A stretch of DNA of 64,000 nt from assembly GCA_964640125.1 (NCBI GenBank), contig CAZXGG010000004.1:1-64000 (forward strand). Direction: 5' to 3'. The notes beneath the pieces were generated by a model. That model made no database searches. It saw only the letters and a program-made list of their open reading frames with translations, and was not told where the DNA came from. This document shows, one piece after another, positions 53,509 to 62,813 of this stretch (within the stretch, counting starts at the first letter, position 1; each line of letters starts with the position of its first letter). Position numbers and translations under genes: made by a program. Source of the stretch: G020353115 sp964640125 (GTDB lineage Bacteria > Bacteroidota > Bacteroidia > Bacteroidales > VadinHA17).

Positions 53509-53578
53509 GCGTCGAAAATTTTATATTATTCAATCTAAATCTATAACAGGCACTTTGATTGGTACCTTAAATTTGGCG

Positions 53579-53607
53579 CAAATATAGTTAATTAACTGTA
53601 AATTCAA
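53579..53607 (-). promoter_or_regulatory. trxA promoter overlapping the 3' end of dnaE
   Basis: The minus strand reads TTG (53607-53605), 18 bases, then TATATTTG (53586-53579). The -33 part lies inside the last codons of dnaE and the -7 box just beyond its stop, about 70 bases upstream of the trxA start. It would let trxA be expressed on its own. Confidence 0.6.
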
Positions 53608-56600
53608 TGTCCGGATTTTCTTCAAGGAATTGTATGAACTGATCGGAGAGGTTTATTTTCCGGTTTCTGGAAAACATGCCAATACTTATTTTATCATCGG
53701 GATTAAATACATAAACCTTTAGTTTAACATGACCTTTACCGGAACCCGATAGGGTATCGATTGTATCAATGAATTCAGGTGTAATAATCCGCAACGGGAT
53801 TTTTATGGAAACGGTATGAATGAGTTCATCCCTTATTTCTGAAAGAAGATTAATTTGTTTGATTTTAAACTCCAGTTCATTATCCCGGAACGGATTAGGG
53901 AGAACTTTTCCCTTTACAAGGAGGGAATATCCGGGGGCAAAATACTTGCTAAAATTGATAAAATCAGTGTTAAACAGGGCAAGACGTAAGGAGTCTGTAT
54001 AATCCTGTATGTTCATTGTTCCATAGGGTCTGCCATTCTTGGTTGTTCCGGTTTTCACCTCGGTAACAATACCGGCAACAGTCAACTCCTTACCGTTTAA
54101 TTCATTGATATTCTGGAAATCAGCTAATGAAGCACTACAAAAGTTTTGAATCTCCATGGCAAAGTCATCCAATGGATGGGCTGAAAGGAAGATTCCGATG
54201 GTCTCTTTTTCTTTTTTCAGGCGTTCCAGTTTTGGCCACTCTTCACCCTGAGGTATTTCTGGTTTTGTAAGGTCAAAACCACCCGAATCTCCAAAAAGGG
54301 ATTGCTGGGAGGTGCTTTGTTCAAACTGGACCTTATTCCCATACCGTACCAGGTTTTCAATAAACGTCAACCCTTTTTTATCGGTTAAAAAGAACTGTCC
54401 GCGTTGTGGTTCGCTGAAACTGTCAAAAGCACCGGCCATAGCAAGTGCTTCCATGCTTTTTTTATTGACTGTTGAAAGGTTGATTCGTTCGACGAAGTGG
54501 AAGATACCCCTGTATGGGCCATTCTTTTTTCTCTCCATCATGATGTGCTCGGCTGCATTCTCCCCGACGCCTTTGATTGCTCCCAGACCAAAGCGGATAT
54601 CGCCTTCCTTATTTACTGTAAACTTGATATTGCTTTCGTCAACATCAGGACTCAGAACGGAAATTCCCATTCGTTTTGTTTCGTCAATGAAGGTGGTGAT
54701 CTTTTTCAGATCACTGATATTCCTGCTTAAAACGGCTGCCATAAACTCAGCAGGATAGTGTGCTTTGAGATAGGCAGTCTGGTAAGATAAGTAGGCATAA
54801 CAGGTTGAATGTGATTTATTGAAGGCATATTGTGCAAAGGCTTCCCAATCCTGCCAGATTTTTTCCACAATACGAATTTCATAGCCATTCTTCAGACACC
54901 CCTCCATGAATTTTTCCTTCATTTCATCCATTACCCGTTTCTGTTTCTTCCCCATGGCTTTTCTGAGTGAATCCGCTTCACCTCTGGTAAACCCTGCCAT
55001 GGCCTGAGATAGTTGCATAACCTGTTCCTGATAGACCGTTATTCCATATGTATCTTCCAGGTATTGATTCATGACGGGCAACTCATAATCTATTTTCTCC
55101 TTGCCGTGTTTGCGGTTAATGAAGGAGGGTATATGCTCCATTGGGCCCGGCCGGTAGAGTGCATTCATGGCAATCAGATCTTCAAACCGGTTGGGTTTTA
55201 ACTCTTTGAGGTATTTTTTCATCCCGTGGGATTCAAACTGAAAGAGTCCGGTTGTTTCACCCCTGCTATAGAGCTCATACGTTTTGGCATCATTCAGTGG
55301 TATGCTGTTGATATCCAACTCAATCTTCTTTGAATCACGGATATTATCAACAGCATCTTTAATGATGGAAAGGGTTTTCAGTCCCAGAAAGTCCATCTTA
55401 AGCATCCCGATATCTTCGACATGATTCCCATCATACTGTGTAACAAAGAGGTCGGAATCTTTGGATGTACATATCGGTATATGTTCTATCAGGTCATCCC
55501 GGCTAATGATCACTCCACATGCATGTATCCCGGTATGGCGAACTGAACCTTCAAGGGTTTCAGCGTATTTCAAGGTGTCGGCAACCAGTTTGCTCCCGGA
55601 TTTCTTTGCATCCTGGAGGTCTCTAACTTCTCTGTATGCCTGAGAAAGAGTAATTCCTGGTCTTTCCGGAACTAATTTTGCCAGACGATCTGCCTCCGGA
55701 AGGGGAAGTTTCTGAACACGGGCTACATCCCGTATGGCCATTTTTGCAGCCATGGTACCGAAAGTAATGATATGAGCAACCCGGTTCATTCCATATTTTT
55801 TTACCACGTATTTCAACACCTGTTCCCGTCCATCTTCATCAAAATCAATATCAATATCAGGCATTGATATCCTGTCCGGATTGAGAAAACGCTCGAACAG
55901 AAGGTTGTACTTTAACGGATCAATATCCGTTATCTGTGTACAATAGGCAACTACAGAACCGGCTGCTGAGCCACGGCCGGGTCCGACGGAGACGTTCATA
56001 TTCCTTGCCTCATTCAGAAAATCCTGTACAATGAGGAAATACCCGGGATACCCCATTTTTTTTATTACCGACAGTTCAAACTCAATTCTTTCTTTCAGGG
56101 AATCTGATATTTCACCATACCTGAATTTTGCTCCTTCATAGGTCAGGTGTCTCAGGTACTCATCTTCATCCTTAAATCCCTCAGGAAGAGGGAAGTCCGG
56201 CATGATAAGTTCCTGGTTTAACTTGTAATTCTCAATTTTATCCGCAAGTTTTTGGGTGTTTTCCAGGGCTTCAGGGATATCTGCAAAAAGAAGGTTCATC
56301 TCCTCCCGGGTCTTAAAAAATTCCTGTTTGGTATACCGCAGGCGTGACGGATCATCAAGATCGGAGGCTGTGTTCAGGCAAATTAACCGGTCATGTGCCT
56401 CCGCATCTTCCTCATTGATGAAGTGCACATCATTCGTAGCGATTACAGGTATGTCAAGTTCCCTGGAAAGTTTTACCAATACCTGATTAACCTGTTCCTG
56501 GCGTTCGTATACATCCTTATCTGTCACCGGATCTCCCGTTTTGTGTCGCTGCAATTCCAGGTAAAAATCTTCGCCAAATAATTTTTTGTACTCCAGTGCA

Positions 56601-57073
56601 AGTTCTCTGGCTTTCTCCTCTCCTTCATTCATGATTGCCTGTGGAATCTCACCCCCAAGGCATGCAGATGAAACAATGATCCCATCATGATATTTCTGAA
56701 GAAGCTCTTTGTCGATACGGGGCTTGTAATAATGCCCGTCAATCCAGGCGTATGATACCAGCTTAACCAGGTTATGGTAACCGGTGCTGTTTTTTGCCAG
56801 CAGGAGGAGATGATCTCCACTCCGGTCTTCTTTTTCCGTTCGGTCAAACCGGCTGTTTTTTGCAACATACGCTTCACAACCAATGATGGGTTTGAGCCCG
56901 TTTCGTTTGGCAATATTATGAAATTCCTTAACCCCAAACATATTTCCATGATCCGTAATTGCCACTGCATTCATTCCATCCTCTTTGGCTTTATGGATCA
57001 ATCCGGATATACTGGAAGCCCCATCCAGAATCGAGTATTGTGTGTGTACATGTAAATGGACAAACTCCTTCAT
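53588..57073 (-). CDS. dnaE: DNA polymerase III subunit alpha
   Basis: A 1161-residue replicative polymerase. The PHP domain is at the N-terminus (HLHVHTQYSILDG, TDHGNMFGV, GCEAYVA). The polymerase active site lies in PDIDIDFDEDG (about 400-412), with the preceding GPGRGSAAGSVVAYC loop. IHACGVIISRDDL and RKAMGKKQKRVMDEM follow, then a C-terminal helix-hairpin-helix and OB-fold part (ELTVAGIVTEVKTGTTKNGR). It is of the E. coli DnaE1 type. The start MKEFVHLHVHTQ is the normal family start. Length and motif order are intact. Confidence 0.97.
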   Translation of the reverse strand: MKEFVHLHVHTQYSILDGASSISGLIHKAKEDGMNAVAITDHGNMFGVKEFHNIAKRNGLKPIIGCEAYVAKNSRFDRTEKEDRSGDHLLLLAKNSTGYHNLVKLVSYAWIDGHYYKPRIDKELLQKYHDGIIVSSACLGGEIPQAIMNEGEEKARELALEYKKLFGEDFYLELQRHKTGDPVTDKDVYERQEQVNQVLVKLSRELDIPVIATNDVHFINEEDAEAHDRLICLNTASDLDDPSRLRYTKQEFFKTREEMNLLFADIPEALENTQKLADKIENYKLNQELIMPDFPLPEGFKDEDEYLRHLTYEGAKFRYGEISDSLKERIEFELSVIKKMGYPGYFLIVQDFLNEARNMNVSVGPGRGSAAGSVVAYCTQITDIDPLKYNLLFERFLNPDRISMPDIDIDFDEDGREQVLKYVVKKYGMNRVAHIITFGTMAAKMAIRDVARVQKLPLPEADRLAKLVPERPGITLSQAYREVRDLQDAKKSGSKLVADTLKYAETLEGSVRHTGIHACGVIISRDDLIEHIPICTSKDSDLFVTQYDGNHVEDIGMLKMDFLGLKTLSIIKDAVDNIRDSKKIELDINSIPLNDAKTYELYSRGETTGLFQFESHGMKKYLKELKPNRFEDLIAMNALYRPGPMEHIPSFINRKHGKEKIDYELPVMNQYLEDTYGITVYQEQVMQLSQAMAGFTRGEADSLRKAMGKKQKRVMDEMKEKFMEGCLKNGYEIRIVEKIWQDWEAFAQYAFNKSHSTCYAYLSYQTAYLKAHYPAEFMAAVLSRNISDLKKITTFIDETKRMGISVLSPDVDESNIKFTVNKEGDIRFGLGAIKGVGENAAEHIMMERKKNGPYRGIFHFVERINLSTVNKKSMEALAMAGAFDSFSEPQRGQFFLTDKKGLTFIENLVRYGNKVQFEQSTSQQSLFGDSGGFDLTKPEIPQGEEWPKLERLKKEKETIGIFLSAHPLDDFAMEIQNFCSASLADFQNINELNGKELTVAGIVTEVKTGTTKNGRPYGTMNIQDYTDSLRLALFNTDFINFSKYFAPGYSLLVKGKVLPNPFRDNELEFKIKQINLLSEIRDELIHTVSIKIPLRIITPEFIDTIDTLSGSGKGHVKLKVYVFNPDDKISIGMFSRNRKINLSDQFIQFLEENPDIEFTVN

Positions 57074-57250
57074 GCTCTAACTGCCAAACAATAAGGCCAT
57101 TAAGTAAAAAAATGTGACCGATAAACGTGGTATAAATTTAAGGAAATCGCAGGACATATGCAGATGTGTTGAAAACTATTGGAAAAGTTCGCAATCTGTC
57201 TGCTGAAAACAAAGCAATTCAGCACTTCTGCGAAAATCGAAATAAAAATC

Positions 57251-57280
57251 TTTCTTATCGGGAAATAAGTTATATATTTG
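57251..57280 (+). promoter_or_regulatory. Promoter of rpsP-rimM
   Basis: TATATTTG at 57273-57280 fits TAnnTTTG exactly. At 19-base spacing the -33 position reads TTT instead of TTG (57251-57253). The box ends 44 bases before the rpsP ATG. Confidence 0.6.
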
Positions 57281-57324
57281 CACCCACAAAAATTTAACGT
57301 AGGATTAATTAGAAAGCGTAACCT

Positions 57325-58131
57325 ATGCCTGTAAAGATCAGATTAACAAGACACGGGAGAAAAAGAAAACCGTATTATCACATTGTGATAGCTGATAGCA
57401 GGGCGCCACGGGATGGCAGATTCATAGAACGGTTAGGTATGTACGATCCAAATACAAATCCTGCCACTATTGAGCTTGATTTTGATAGAGCATTGGAATG
57501 GCTGCAAAAAGGCGCTCAACCTACAGAAACCTGTAGAGCTATTCTGTCATATAAAGGGGTGTTAATGAAAAAACACCTCCTTGAAGGGGTTAAGAAAAAT
57601 GCTTTTTCCGAAGAAGAAGCCGAAAAGAGATTTGAAGCTTGGTTAAAAGAGAAAGAATCGAAAATCGAGGACAAGAGAGAGAAGATCAGAAAAGGAGTTG
57701 AAGCAGAACAGAAAAAACAGATGGAAGTCGAATCCAGGATCCGGGAGGAAAAAGCACAGGAAATAGCCAAAAAACATGCTGAATTGGAAGAGGAAGCCAA
57801 AGAAGCAGCTGCTGAGGAAAGCAAGGAAAAAGAAGAAACCAAAGAGGGGATACAATCTGCTGCTCCTGCTGAAGAGGTGAAAACGGACGTGAAGGAAGAA
57901 AAACCAGCTGAAGAGAAGGCAGAGGAGGAGAAAACCGAAGAGGAAGCCAAAGAAGCAGCTGTTGAGGAAAGCCAGGAAAAAGAAGAAACCAAAGAGGAGA
58001 TACAATCTGCTGCTCCTGCTGAAGAGGCGAAAACGGACGTGAAGGAAGAAAAACCAGCTGAAGAGAAGGCAGAGGAGGAGAAAACCGAAGAGGAAGCTGC
58101 CAATCAGAAAAAGGAAACTGAAAAAGAGTAA
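57325..58131 (+). CDS. rpsP: 30S ribosomal protein S16 with long acidic C-terminal tail
   Basis: A 268-residue protein. Only the first ~85 residues are the S16 core (MPVKIRLTRHGRKRKPYYHI, DRALEWLQKGAQPTETCRAI), which helps assemble the 30S subunit. From about residue 95 a charged helical extension begins, and residues ~156-260 are Glu/Lys/Ala-rich and carry a 50-residue tandem duplication. Bacteroidota S16 often has a tail, but this one is unusually long. The duplicated part has an imperfect glutamate/alanine pattern such as EEKPAEEKAEEEKTEEE. It heads the rpsP-rimM operon and has a promoter 44 bases upstream. Confidence 0.95.
   Translation: MPVKIRLTRHGRKRKPYYHIVIADSRAPRDGRFIERLGMYDPNTNPATIELDFDRALEWLQKGAQPTETCRAILSYKGVLMKKHLLEGVKKNAFSEEEAEKRFEAWLKEKESKIEDKREKIRKGVEAEQKKQMEVESRIREEKAQEIAKKHAELEEEAKEAAAEESKEKEETKEGIQSAAPAEEVKTDVKEEKPAEEKAEEEKTEEEAKEAAVEESQEKEETKEEIQSAAPAEEAKTDVKEEKPAEEKAEEEKTEEEAANQKKETEKE
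57790..58089 (+). repeat. Two 150-bp tandem copies in the rpsP tail
   Basis: 57790-57939 and 57940-58089 are the same 150-bp unit with about four base differences, mostly in codons for Ala/Val, Lys/Gln, Gly/Glu and Val/Ala. A third copy begins at 58090 and breaks off after a few bases. The period of 50 codons keeps the frame. Such high identity points to a recent duplication. Confidence 0.9.
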
Positions 58132-58146
58132 TACAATCCGCCGATC

Positions 58147-58674
58147 ATGCCCGGGGAGAAATTCTATTTCCTTGGAACAATTCGTAAAACATATGGTGTT
58201 GATGGTGAAGTGGTGATTGATTTTAACAATAATCCCACCAAGGGCAGCATACATAAATTGAAATCCGTTTTCATCGAAATCGATGGACAACGGATTCCTT
58301 TTTTTATAGCGGGAATAAAGAAAATAAGTTCCGAATCAGCCATTGTTAAACTTGACCTGGTGGATAAGATGGATGATGCAAAATCGTTGATTCATCGCAA
58401 CGTGTACACCAACCTTCCGGATTTTGCTGCCCGGAAAGCCGAAGAGATTGATCTTTCCGTTCTGGTTGGATTTACCCTAGTTGGAGTAAGGGAAGGGGAG
58501 ATCGGTAAAATTGATGAGATCTTTATTTATCCAAAGAACAGTGTACTGAAAATCCTTCATAACGGGAAGGAAATTCTGATCCCGTTTGACGAGGAATTGA
58601 TCGAATCGATCGATATGAACCGAAAACGGATCGATATGAATCTTCCTGAAGGACTGATTGCCCCGGGTTGGTAA
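58147..58674 (+). CDS. rimM: Ribosome maturation factor RimM
   Basis: A 175-residue protein that binds S19 and helps mature the 30S head. It has the N-terminal RimM domain (YFLGTIRKTYGVDGEVVIDF, about 8-95) and a C-terminal PRC-barrel (LVGFTLVGVREGEIGKIDEI, then EILIPFDEELIESID, about 105-175). It begins 15 bases after rpsP, its usual operon partner. trmD and rplS, often next in other bacteria, are not here; a DUF2807 gene follows 63 bases later. Confidence 0.93.
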   Translation: MPGEKFYFLGTIRKTYGVDGEVVIDFNNNPTKGSIHKLKSVFIEIDGQRIPFFIAGIKKISSESAIVKLDLVDKMDDAKSLIHRNVYTNLPDFAARKAEEIDLSVLVGFTLVGVREGEIGKIDEIFIYPKNSVLKILHNGKEILIPFDEELIESIDMNRKRIDMNLPEGLIAPGW

Positions 58675-58737
58675 CTATATCTCATTGCGATGCAGCACAG
58701 AATAAAAAAACAGAGTCTTTAGAAAAAACTCTTCATA

Positions 58738-59454
58738 ATGAAAGCAAAAAGTTTGTATGCACCATGGATGGTTCTGATGATTCTCTTTTCGGTTTCTTCT
58801 TGTTTTAGCATGAGCGGAGATGTGAAAAAGGAGAAACGGGATGTCGGAACATTTGAACAAATCGGTCTGGGTATTTCAGCTGATCTCTATCTTACACAGG
58901 GGACAATCACGGAAGTAATCATTGAAGGGCCGGAGAATGTATTGGAGAAGATCGAGGCGGAGGTTAAAAATGGAAATTTAACCATACGGTATGATACGCG
59001 GAAGTTTTCGAATTATCCGCGCGTTACGATTTATATTACCGCTCCGGTTATTACAGGTTTAAGCGTCTCCGGATCGGGTGATATCATCGCCGAATCAACT
59101 ATTGAAGCGGATGATATTTCTTTCAGGATCAGTGGGAGTGGAAAAATCAACCTGGAGGACCTGAAAGCAGAGAATGCAACCGTTGGCATTTCCGGTTCAG
59201 GGAACGTGACCCTGAGTGGATCAGGGAACTTGAGAAACCTCGAGCTATCCATTTCCGGTTCCGGGAACCTGGATTCAGAGAAACTGTCTGTAGAGGATTT
59301 TACAGCAAGGATTAGCGGATCAGGATCCTGTCATGTTCATGTGAATTCCACCTTAAAAGCAAGCATATCCGGAAGCGGTAAAGTATTCTATTCGGGGAAT
59401 CCAGTGATCGATGCCTCCATTTCAGGCTCAGGGAAAGTGGTGTCCTCCAAATAG
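58738..59454 (+). CDS. DUF2807 (head-GIN-type) exported protein
   Basis: A 238-residue protein with a lipoprotein-like signal (VLMILFSVSSCFS). The rest has the DUF2807 pattern: GLGISADLYLTQGTITEVII, then a long series of strands with repeated SGSG turns (LSVSGSGDI, FRISGSGKI, VGISGSGNV, LSISGSGNL, ARISGSGSC, ASISGSGKV). This repeat builds a right-handed parallel beta-helix. The family is abundant in Bacteroidota and its function is unknown, though cell-surface roles are commonly suggested. It lies 63 bases after rimM and converges with tsaC. Confidence 0.88.
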   Translation: MKAKSLYAPWMVLMILFSVSSCFSMSGDVKKEKRDVGTFEQIGLGISADLYLTQGTITEVIIEGPENVLEKIEAEVKNGNLTIRYDTRKFSNYPRVTIYITAPVITGLSVSGSGDIIAESTIEADDISFRISGSGKINLEDLKAENATVGISGSGNVTLSGSGNLRNLELSISGSGNLDSEKLSVEDFTARISGSGSCHVHVNSTLKASISGSGKVFYSGNPVIDASISGSGKVVSSK

Positions 59455-59469
59455 GAAGGGTAAGTGTTT

Positions 59470-60042
59470 TTATTCTCTGATAACACTTATCCTGCCCGTT
59501 GAATCGAACTTAATGATTTTTGAAGGAATATTCGGGGATTTATCCTGATCTTCCCAACGGACGATAAAATCAACCATGTTAATGATTTTGGGATCAATCT
59601 CATCAAATGATCCCGGAAAAGGGAATCCGGAGAAATTAGCTGAAGTAGATACCAGGGGTTTACCCAGCTGAGTGATCAATTCGCAGCAAAATGCATCCCG
59701 GGTAATTCTGATTCCAATGCTTCCATCCTCAGCGATCAGTCCTGCAGGTAAATTCCGGGCATCCGGATAGATGATGGTTAATGGCCGGTGTTCAGTAGAA
59801 ATCAATTTCAGTGCTTCATCAGGGATGGCCACAACGTATTCTCGAAGCATTGCTACAGATGAGGCGAGCAGCAACATACTTTTGACATCGGGTCTCTGCT
59901 TAATGGCAAAAACCTTCCGGACGGCATTGCCACTGGTTGCATCGCAACCAATACCCCAGATGGTATCCGTGGGGTAGAGTATGGTGTTACCATTCCTCAA
60001 ATGAACAACTGCTTGCTGTAAGATTTTCTCCGGTGCTGTCAT
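59470..60042 (-). CDS. tsaC: Threonylcarbamoyl-AMP synthase (YrdC/Sua5 family)
   Basis: A 190-residue enzyme that makes threonylcarbamoyl-AMP from threonine, bicarbonate and ATP, the first step of the t6A modification in ANN-decoding tRNAs. Motifs are TILYPTDTIWGIGCDA, the KxR-type FAIKQRPDVKSM and the STSAN segment VSTSANFSG. It is the short YrdC/TsaC form without the Sua5 extra domain. Its ATG overlaps the stop of the CDP-glycerol-transferase-like gene by four bases (ATGA), so this tRNA gene is translated as part of a surface-glycan operon. Confidence 0.93.
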   Translation of the reverse strand: MTAPEKILQQAVVHLRNGNTILYPTDTIWGIGCDATSGNAVRKVFAIKQRPDVKSMLLLASSVAMLREYVVAIPDEALKLISTEHRPLTIIYPDARNLPAGLIAEDGSIGIRITRDAFCCELITQLGKPLVSTSANFSGFPFPGSFDEIDPKIINMVDFIVRWEDQDKSPNIPSKIIKFDSTGRISVIRE

Positions 60043-61085
60043 CCCTTTTTATGACGAAAGTAGGCATTAATGGTGTATCTCCTGTAAGGAGATAATTTCC
60101 GCTTTTCAGGAACACCATGCTCTGCGATATATTGTTCAACGGCATCATACATTCGTTCCGATGATTTACCATCTGTATAGGGGTGATATTGATGAATAAT
60201 GGACTCCCTTTCCGCGCTGTGGGGATCACTTTTCACTACAGCATGAAATGTTGGCAAAAGTATTTTCGGATCCGTGATATCGGGCCAGGCTATATTGCCT
60301 GACCTGGAGTTGAAGGTGATTACGGGTTTATTCAGCAACGTGAATTCATACACCACGGATGACGTGTCAGATATCATGATATCGCTGATGATCAGATGAT
60401 CGATGATATCGCTCTCTTTAATAATCTCAACATTGGCGGTCTGCTTGAAATATTCCTCGTATTCAAGTACAATGGAACGGTTCATTAAATCGTGAAACTT
60501 TATTCTGAGAAAAATATTTTCTTTCTCGGCCAGGTGCTGGATTTCCTGTTTTAGTATTTTTGCTGAGGTGAGCGAAGGTGAGAAGGTGGGTGCATAAAGT
60601 ACGATCTGTTTACATCCCGATTCATCGAGAATTTGCTGTTTTTGTTTTTTAAGACCGGGTCGTTTTTCAAACAGCGTGTCCAGCTTTGACCATCCGGTCT
60701 CAATCACCTCAAAGTTCTTATACTTTTTAGAAAGAGAGCGGAATTTGTCAGTAAAGTAAGGCCCCTGTGTTAAATAGAGATCGAAATAGTGACGCACCCG
60801 GAAATGGCCTTTTTTTTCTCCTGCCAGGCCATGAAAAACCTGGGTTTTTACACCCCGTAAATAATGGGGCACTTCATTTCCGGGGACAAACAACACATCA
60901 CTACGGAAATCGACCAGGTTATCAATGGATCCGGAATAATTCACCTCATTTTTGTATTTGAAAGCAGGAAGTATGTTATTCGGAATGAACCAGATGATTT
61001 CACAATTGCGCTGGATTCCCGCCTTGTGCAGGGGATAAAGAATTTCGAAAGCATACGGATTAACACAAAACAGGATGACCCTCAT
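60039..61085 (-). CDS. CDP-glycerol glycerophosphotransferase-like protein
   Basis: A 348-residue protein resembling the C-terminal glycosyltransferase-B half of TagB/TagF teichoic-acid enzymes. It has VLYAPTFSPSL, KFHDLMNR and the family signature SDIMISDTSSVVYEFTLLNK. TagF-like enzymes transfer glycerol phosphate from CDP-glycerol; related Gram-negative proteins act on capsules and LPS. The region is translationally coupled both ways (ATGA at 60039-60042 and at 61082-61085). The exact donor is unknown; the neighbouring LicC-like enzyme could make an activated alcohol such as CDP-glycerol or CDP-choline. Confidence 0.82.
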   Translation of the reverse strand: MRVILFCVNPYAFEILYPLHKAGIQRNCEIIWFIPNNILPAFKYKNEVNYSGSIDNLVDFRSDVLFVPGNEVPHYLRGVKTQVFHGLAGEKKGHFRVRHYFDLYLTQGPYFTDKFRSLSKKYKNFEVIETGWSKLDTLFEKRPGLKKQKQQILDESGCKQIVLYAPTFSPSLTSAKILKQEIQHLAEKENIFLRIKFHDLMNRSIVLEYEEYFKQTANVEIIKESDIIDHLIISDIMISDTSSVVYEFTLLNKPVITFNSRSGNIAWPDITDPKILLPTFHAVVKSDPHSAERESIIHQYHPYTDGKSSERMYDAVEQYIAEHGVPEKRKLSPYRRYTINAYFRHKKG

Positions 61086-61771
61086 TCGTTAAACAGTTTA
61101 TTGGCATGTTGAAGGTCTTCTTCAAAATCCACTTCCAGGCAATCGAATTGTGATATATCCACAGCCATCACGCGAATGTTGTCTTTCTGAATGGCCAATT
61201 CCAATCCTTTTTCAAAATAATCCATATCCTCACACTCTTCTAACCGATTCAGAAGAAGAGGCAGATCGTTGTTAGCGATAAAATTTATTCCAATCGCTTC
61301 ACCCATTCCGTTTTCAACTTCTTTTGATATGGCATTGACAAAACCGTTGTTATCGAGGGTGTATTTCACTTCCTCTGCACCAACTTCTGAATTGTTGACC
61401 GAAACGAGGGATTGGTCTTTTTCCATGTATGGGATCAGATGGTCTATCAGTTTCGGATCAAACACAACATCGCCGTTAAGCCACAGGATGGATGAATTTC
61501 GGTGTTTTTTAAGCCCCCGGAGCAGGCTTTTTGAGGTGTTTGTCTGGTCAAAGGAGGGATTGTAAATATAGCTTAGGTCCGGAAAATTTTCCATGATCAG
61601 ATCCTTCTTAAAACCAACAATAATGACGATATCATCCAAAGAAAAATAGGTAGTTAAGTTGTCTACCTGCATCTGCATGATCGATTTTCCATTGCGCAGC
61701 CTGGTGAGTGGTTTTGGGAATGGATTACCAAGGCGCGAACCAATCCCGGCAGCCAGAATGATGATTTTCAT
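61082..61771 (-). CDS. Nucleotidyltransferase, LicC/sugar-phosphate type
   Basis: A 229-residue enzyme with the nucleotidyltransferase start IIILAAGIGSRLGNPFPKPL and the central LNGDVVFDPK metal-binding segment. This short form resembles phosphocholine cytidylyltransferase (LicC) and related enzymes that activate phospho-alcohols or sugar phosphates as CDP- or NDP-linked donors. Its place just before a CDP-glycerol-transferase-like gene supports a CDP-linked product, but the substrate cannot be read from the sequence. Overlaps of four bases link it to both neighbours. Confidence 0.82.
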   Translation of the reverse strand: MKIIILAAGIGSRLGNPFPKPLTRLRNGKSIMQMQVDNLTTYFSLDDIVIIVGFKKDLIMENFPDLSYIYNPSFDQTNTSKSLLRGLKKHRNSSILWLNGDVVFDPKLIDHLIPYMEKDQSLVSVNNSEVGAEEVKYTLDNNGFVNAISKEVENGMGEAIGINFIANNDLPLLLNRLEECEDMDYFEKGLELAIQKDNIRVMAVDISQFDCLEVDFEEDLQHANKLFNE

Positions 61772-62574
61772 TTCTTTTTATTGTTCTTGTGATTCGATTT
61801 CAGCGAATTGTTCCTTTTCTTTTGTTCAATGTTCATCTGCCTGAGTTTGATGTATTTTAATACACTGGTCATTCCAGAAAAGTAGCTTATTACCCAGCCG
61901 TTATAACCGTCAAGAAAACCGAGTTTAAGAAAGTAGGCTTTGAAAAATCGCCACAGTCCATGAAAATAGATTTCAAAGACGGATACTTTTTTCCCCATTT
62001 TAAAATACTCATTTGCCGCGATGGTTGTAAACCGGTTGAGTTTATCGACATGGGCTTCGTAGGAGTCAATTACCCAGTGGAGAAGGTCTCCTTTTAAAAA
62101 CCGGGTGGTGGATTCATTGCAGATGATGAACTGATCGTGCGGATTGATCCCACTCCATTCCCCTTTTCTCCGGTCAAACAGGCGGATCTTCCTGTCAGGA
62201 TACCAGTTTGAATGTTTTATCCACTGGCCACAATAATTATTGAACCGGTTGAATGAATAGGCATCATGAGTCCAATTTTCTTTCACCTCCAGTATCGATT
62301 CTTTCAACCTTTCTGAAATGGCTTCATCAGCATCAAGGGAGAGAATATGATCAAATGTTGCCTGAGCCATAGCCCAATTTTTCTGCTGTTTGTACCCCTC
62401 AAAGGGATGTTGTAAAAAGGTGGTATGATACTGCTTACAGATCTCTTCAGTCCGGTCGGTTGAATATGAATCAACCACCATAATTTCATCTGCAATTTCC
62501 TGGATGGATTCAATGCACCGGCGAATGGTGTTTTCAACGTTCAGTGTGATGATTACTACCGAGATTTCAGGCAT
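61768..62574 (-). CDS. Family 2 glycosyltransferase (WaaE/KdtX-like)
   Basis: A 268-residue GT-A enzyme. It opens ISVVIITLNVENTIRRCIES and has the nucleotide-sugar/metal site LSLDADEAIS. The middle (WYPDRKIRLFDRRKGEWSG) and the end (FFKAYFLKLGFLDGYNGWVI) match the branch that contains the LPS-core glucosyltransferases WaaE/KdtX. It has no membrane anchor apart from a hydrophobic patch near the C-terminus and ends in a basic tail. It is the first gene of the four-gene coupled cluster. Transfer of a hexose onto an LPS or other surface glycan core is the best guess. Confidence 0.85.
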   Translation of the reverse strand: MPEISVVIITLNVENTIRRCIESIQEIADEIMVVDSYSTDRTEEICKQYHTTFLQHPFEGYKQQKNWAMAQATFDHILSLDADEAISERLKESILEVKENWTHDAYSFNRFNNYCGQWIKHSNWYPDRKIRLFDRRKGEWSGINPHDQFIICNESTTRFLKGDLLHWVIDSYEAHVDKLNRFTTIAANEYFKMGKKVSVFEIYFHGLWRFFKAYFLKLGFLDGYNGWVISYFSGMTSVLKYIKLRQMNIEQKKRNNSLKSNHKNNKKK

Positions 62575-62759
62575 GACTTAGAATGAAAATAGTTGTTCCT
62601 TCCTTAAGCTTATAAAACTGATACCATAAAGGCAGAAGCCAGGAACAGATCCTTATTTAACCGGAACATTGTGTTCAGATCCATGAATTATTGGATTGGT
62701 AAAGATAAATGTTTTCAAAATTAACAGCTATTTCATAGTAATTATTATTTGGCGATGTA

Positions 62760-62767
62760 TATTTTTG
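62760..62767 (+). promoter_or_regulatory. -7 promoter box for the second LicC-like gene
   Basis: TATTTTTG fits TAnnTTTG and ends 46 bases before the ATG at 62814. No TTG lies at the right distance, and the area is AT-rich, so confidence is low. The 62575-62813 gap otherwise shows nothing I recognise. Confidence 0.35.
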
Positions 62768-62813
62768 TCCACAACATTAAAACTAATGATTGTTAATAAT
62801 CCACCAATAAAAA

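Noticed and set aside
57516..58103. Serine-rich 195-residue frame on the minus strand of rpsP
   Set aside because: It is the mirror of the Glu/Lys/Ala-rich S16 tail; the Ser runs come from reversed Glu and Ala codons.
59462..59500. Bidirectional terminator between the DUF2807 gene and tsaC
   Set aside because: AAGTGTT/AACACTT can pair but the loop is long, there is no T run and most of it lies inside the tsaC end.
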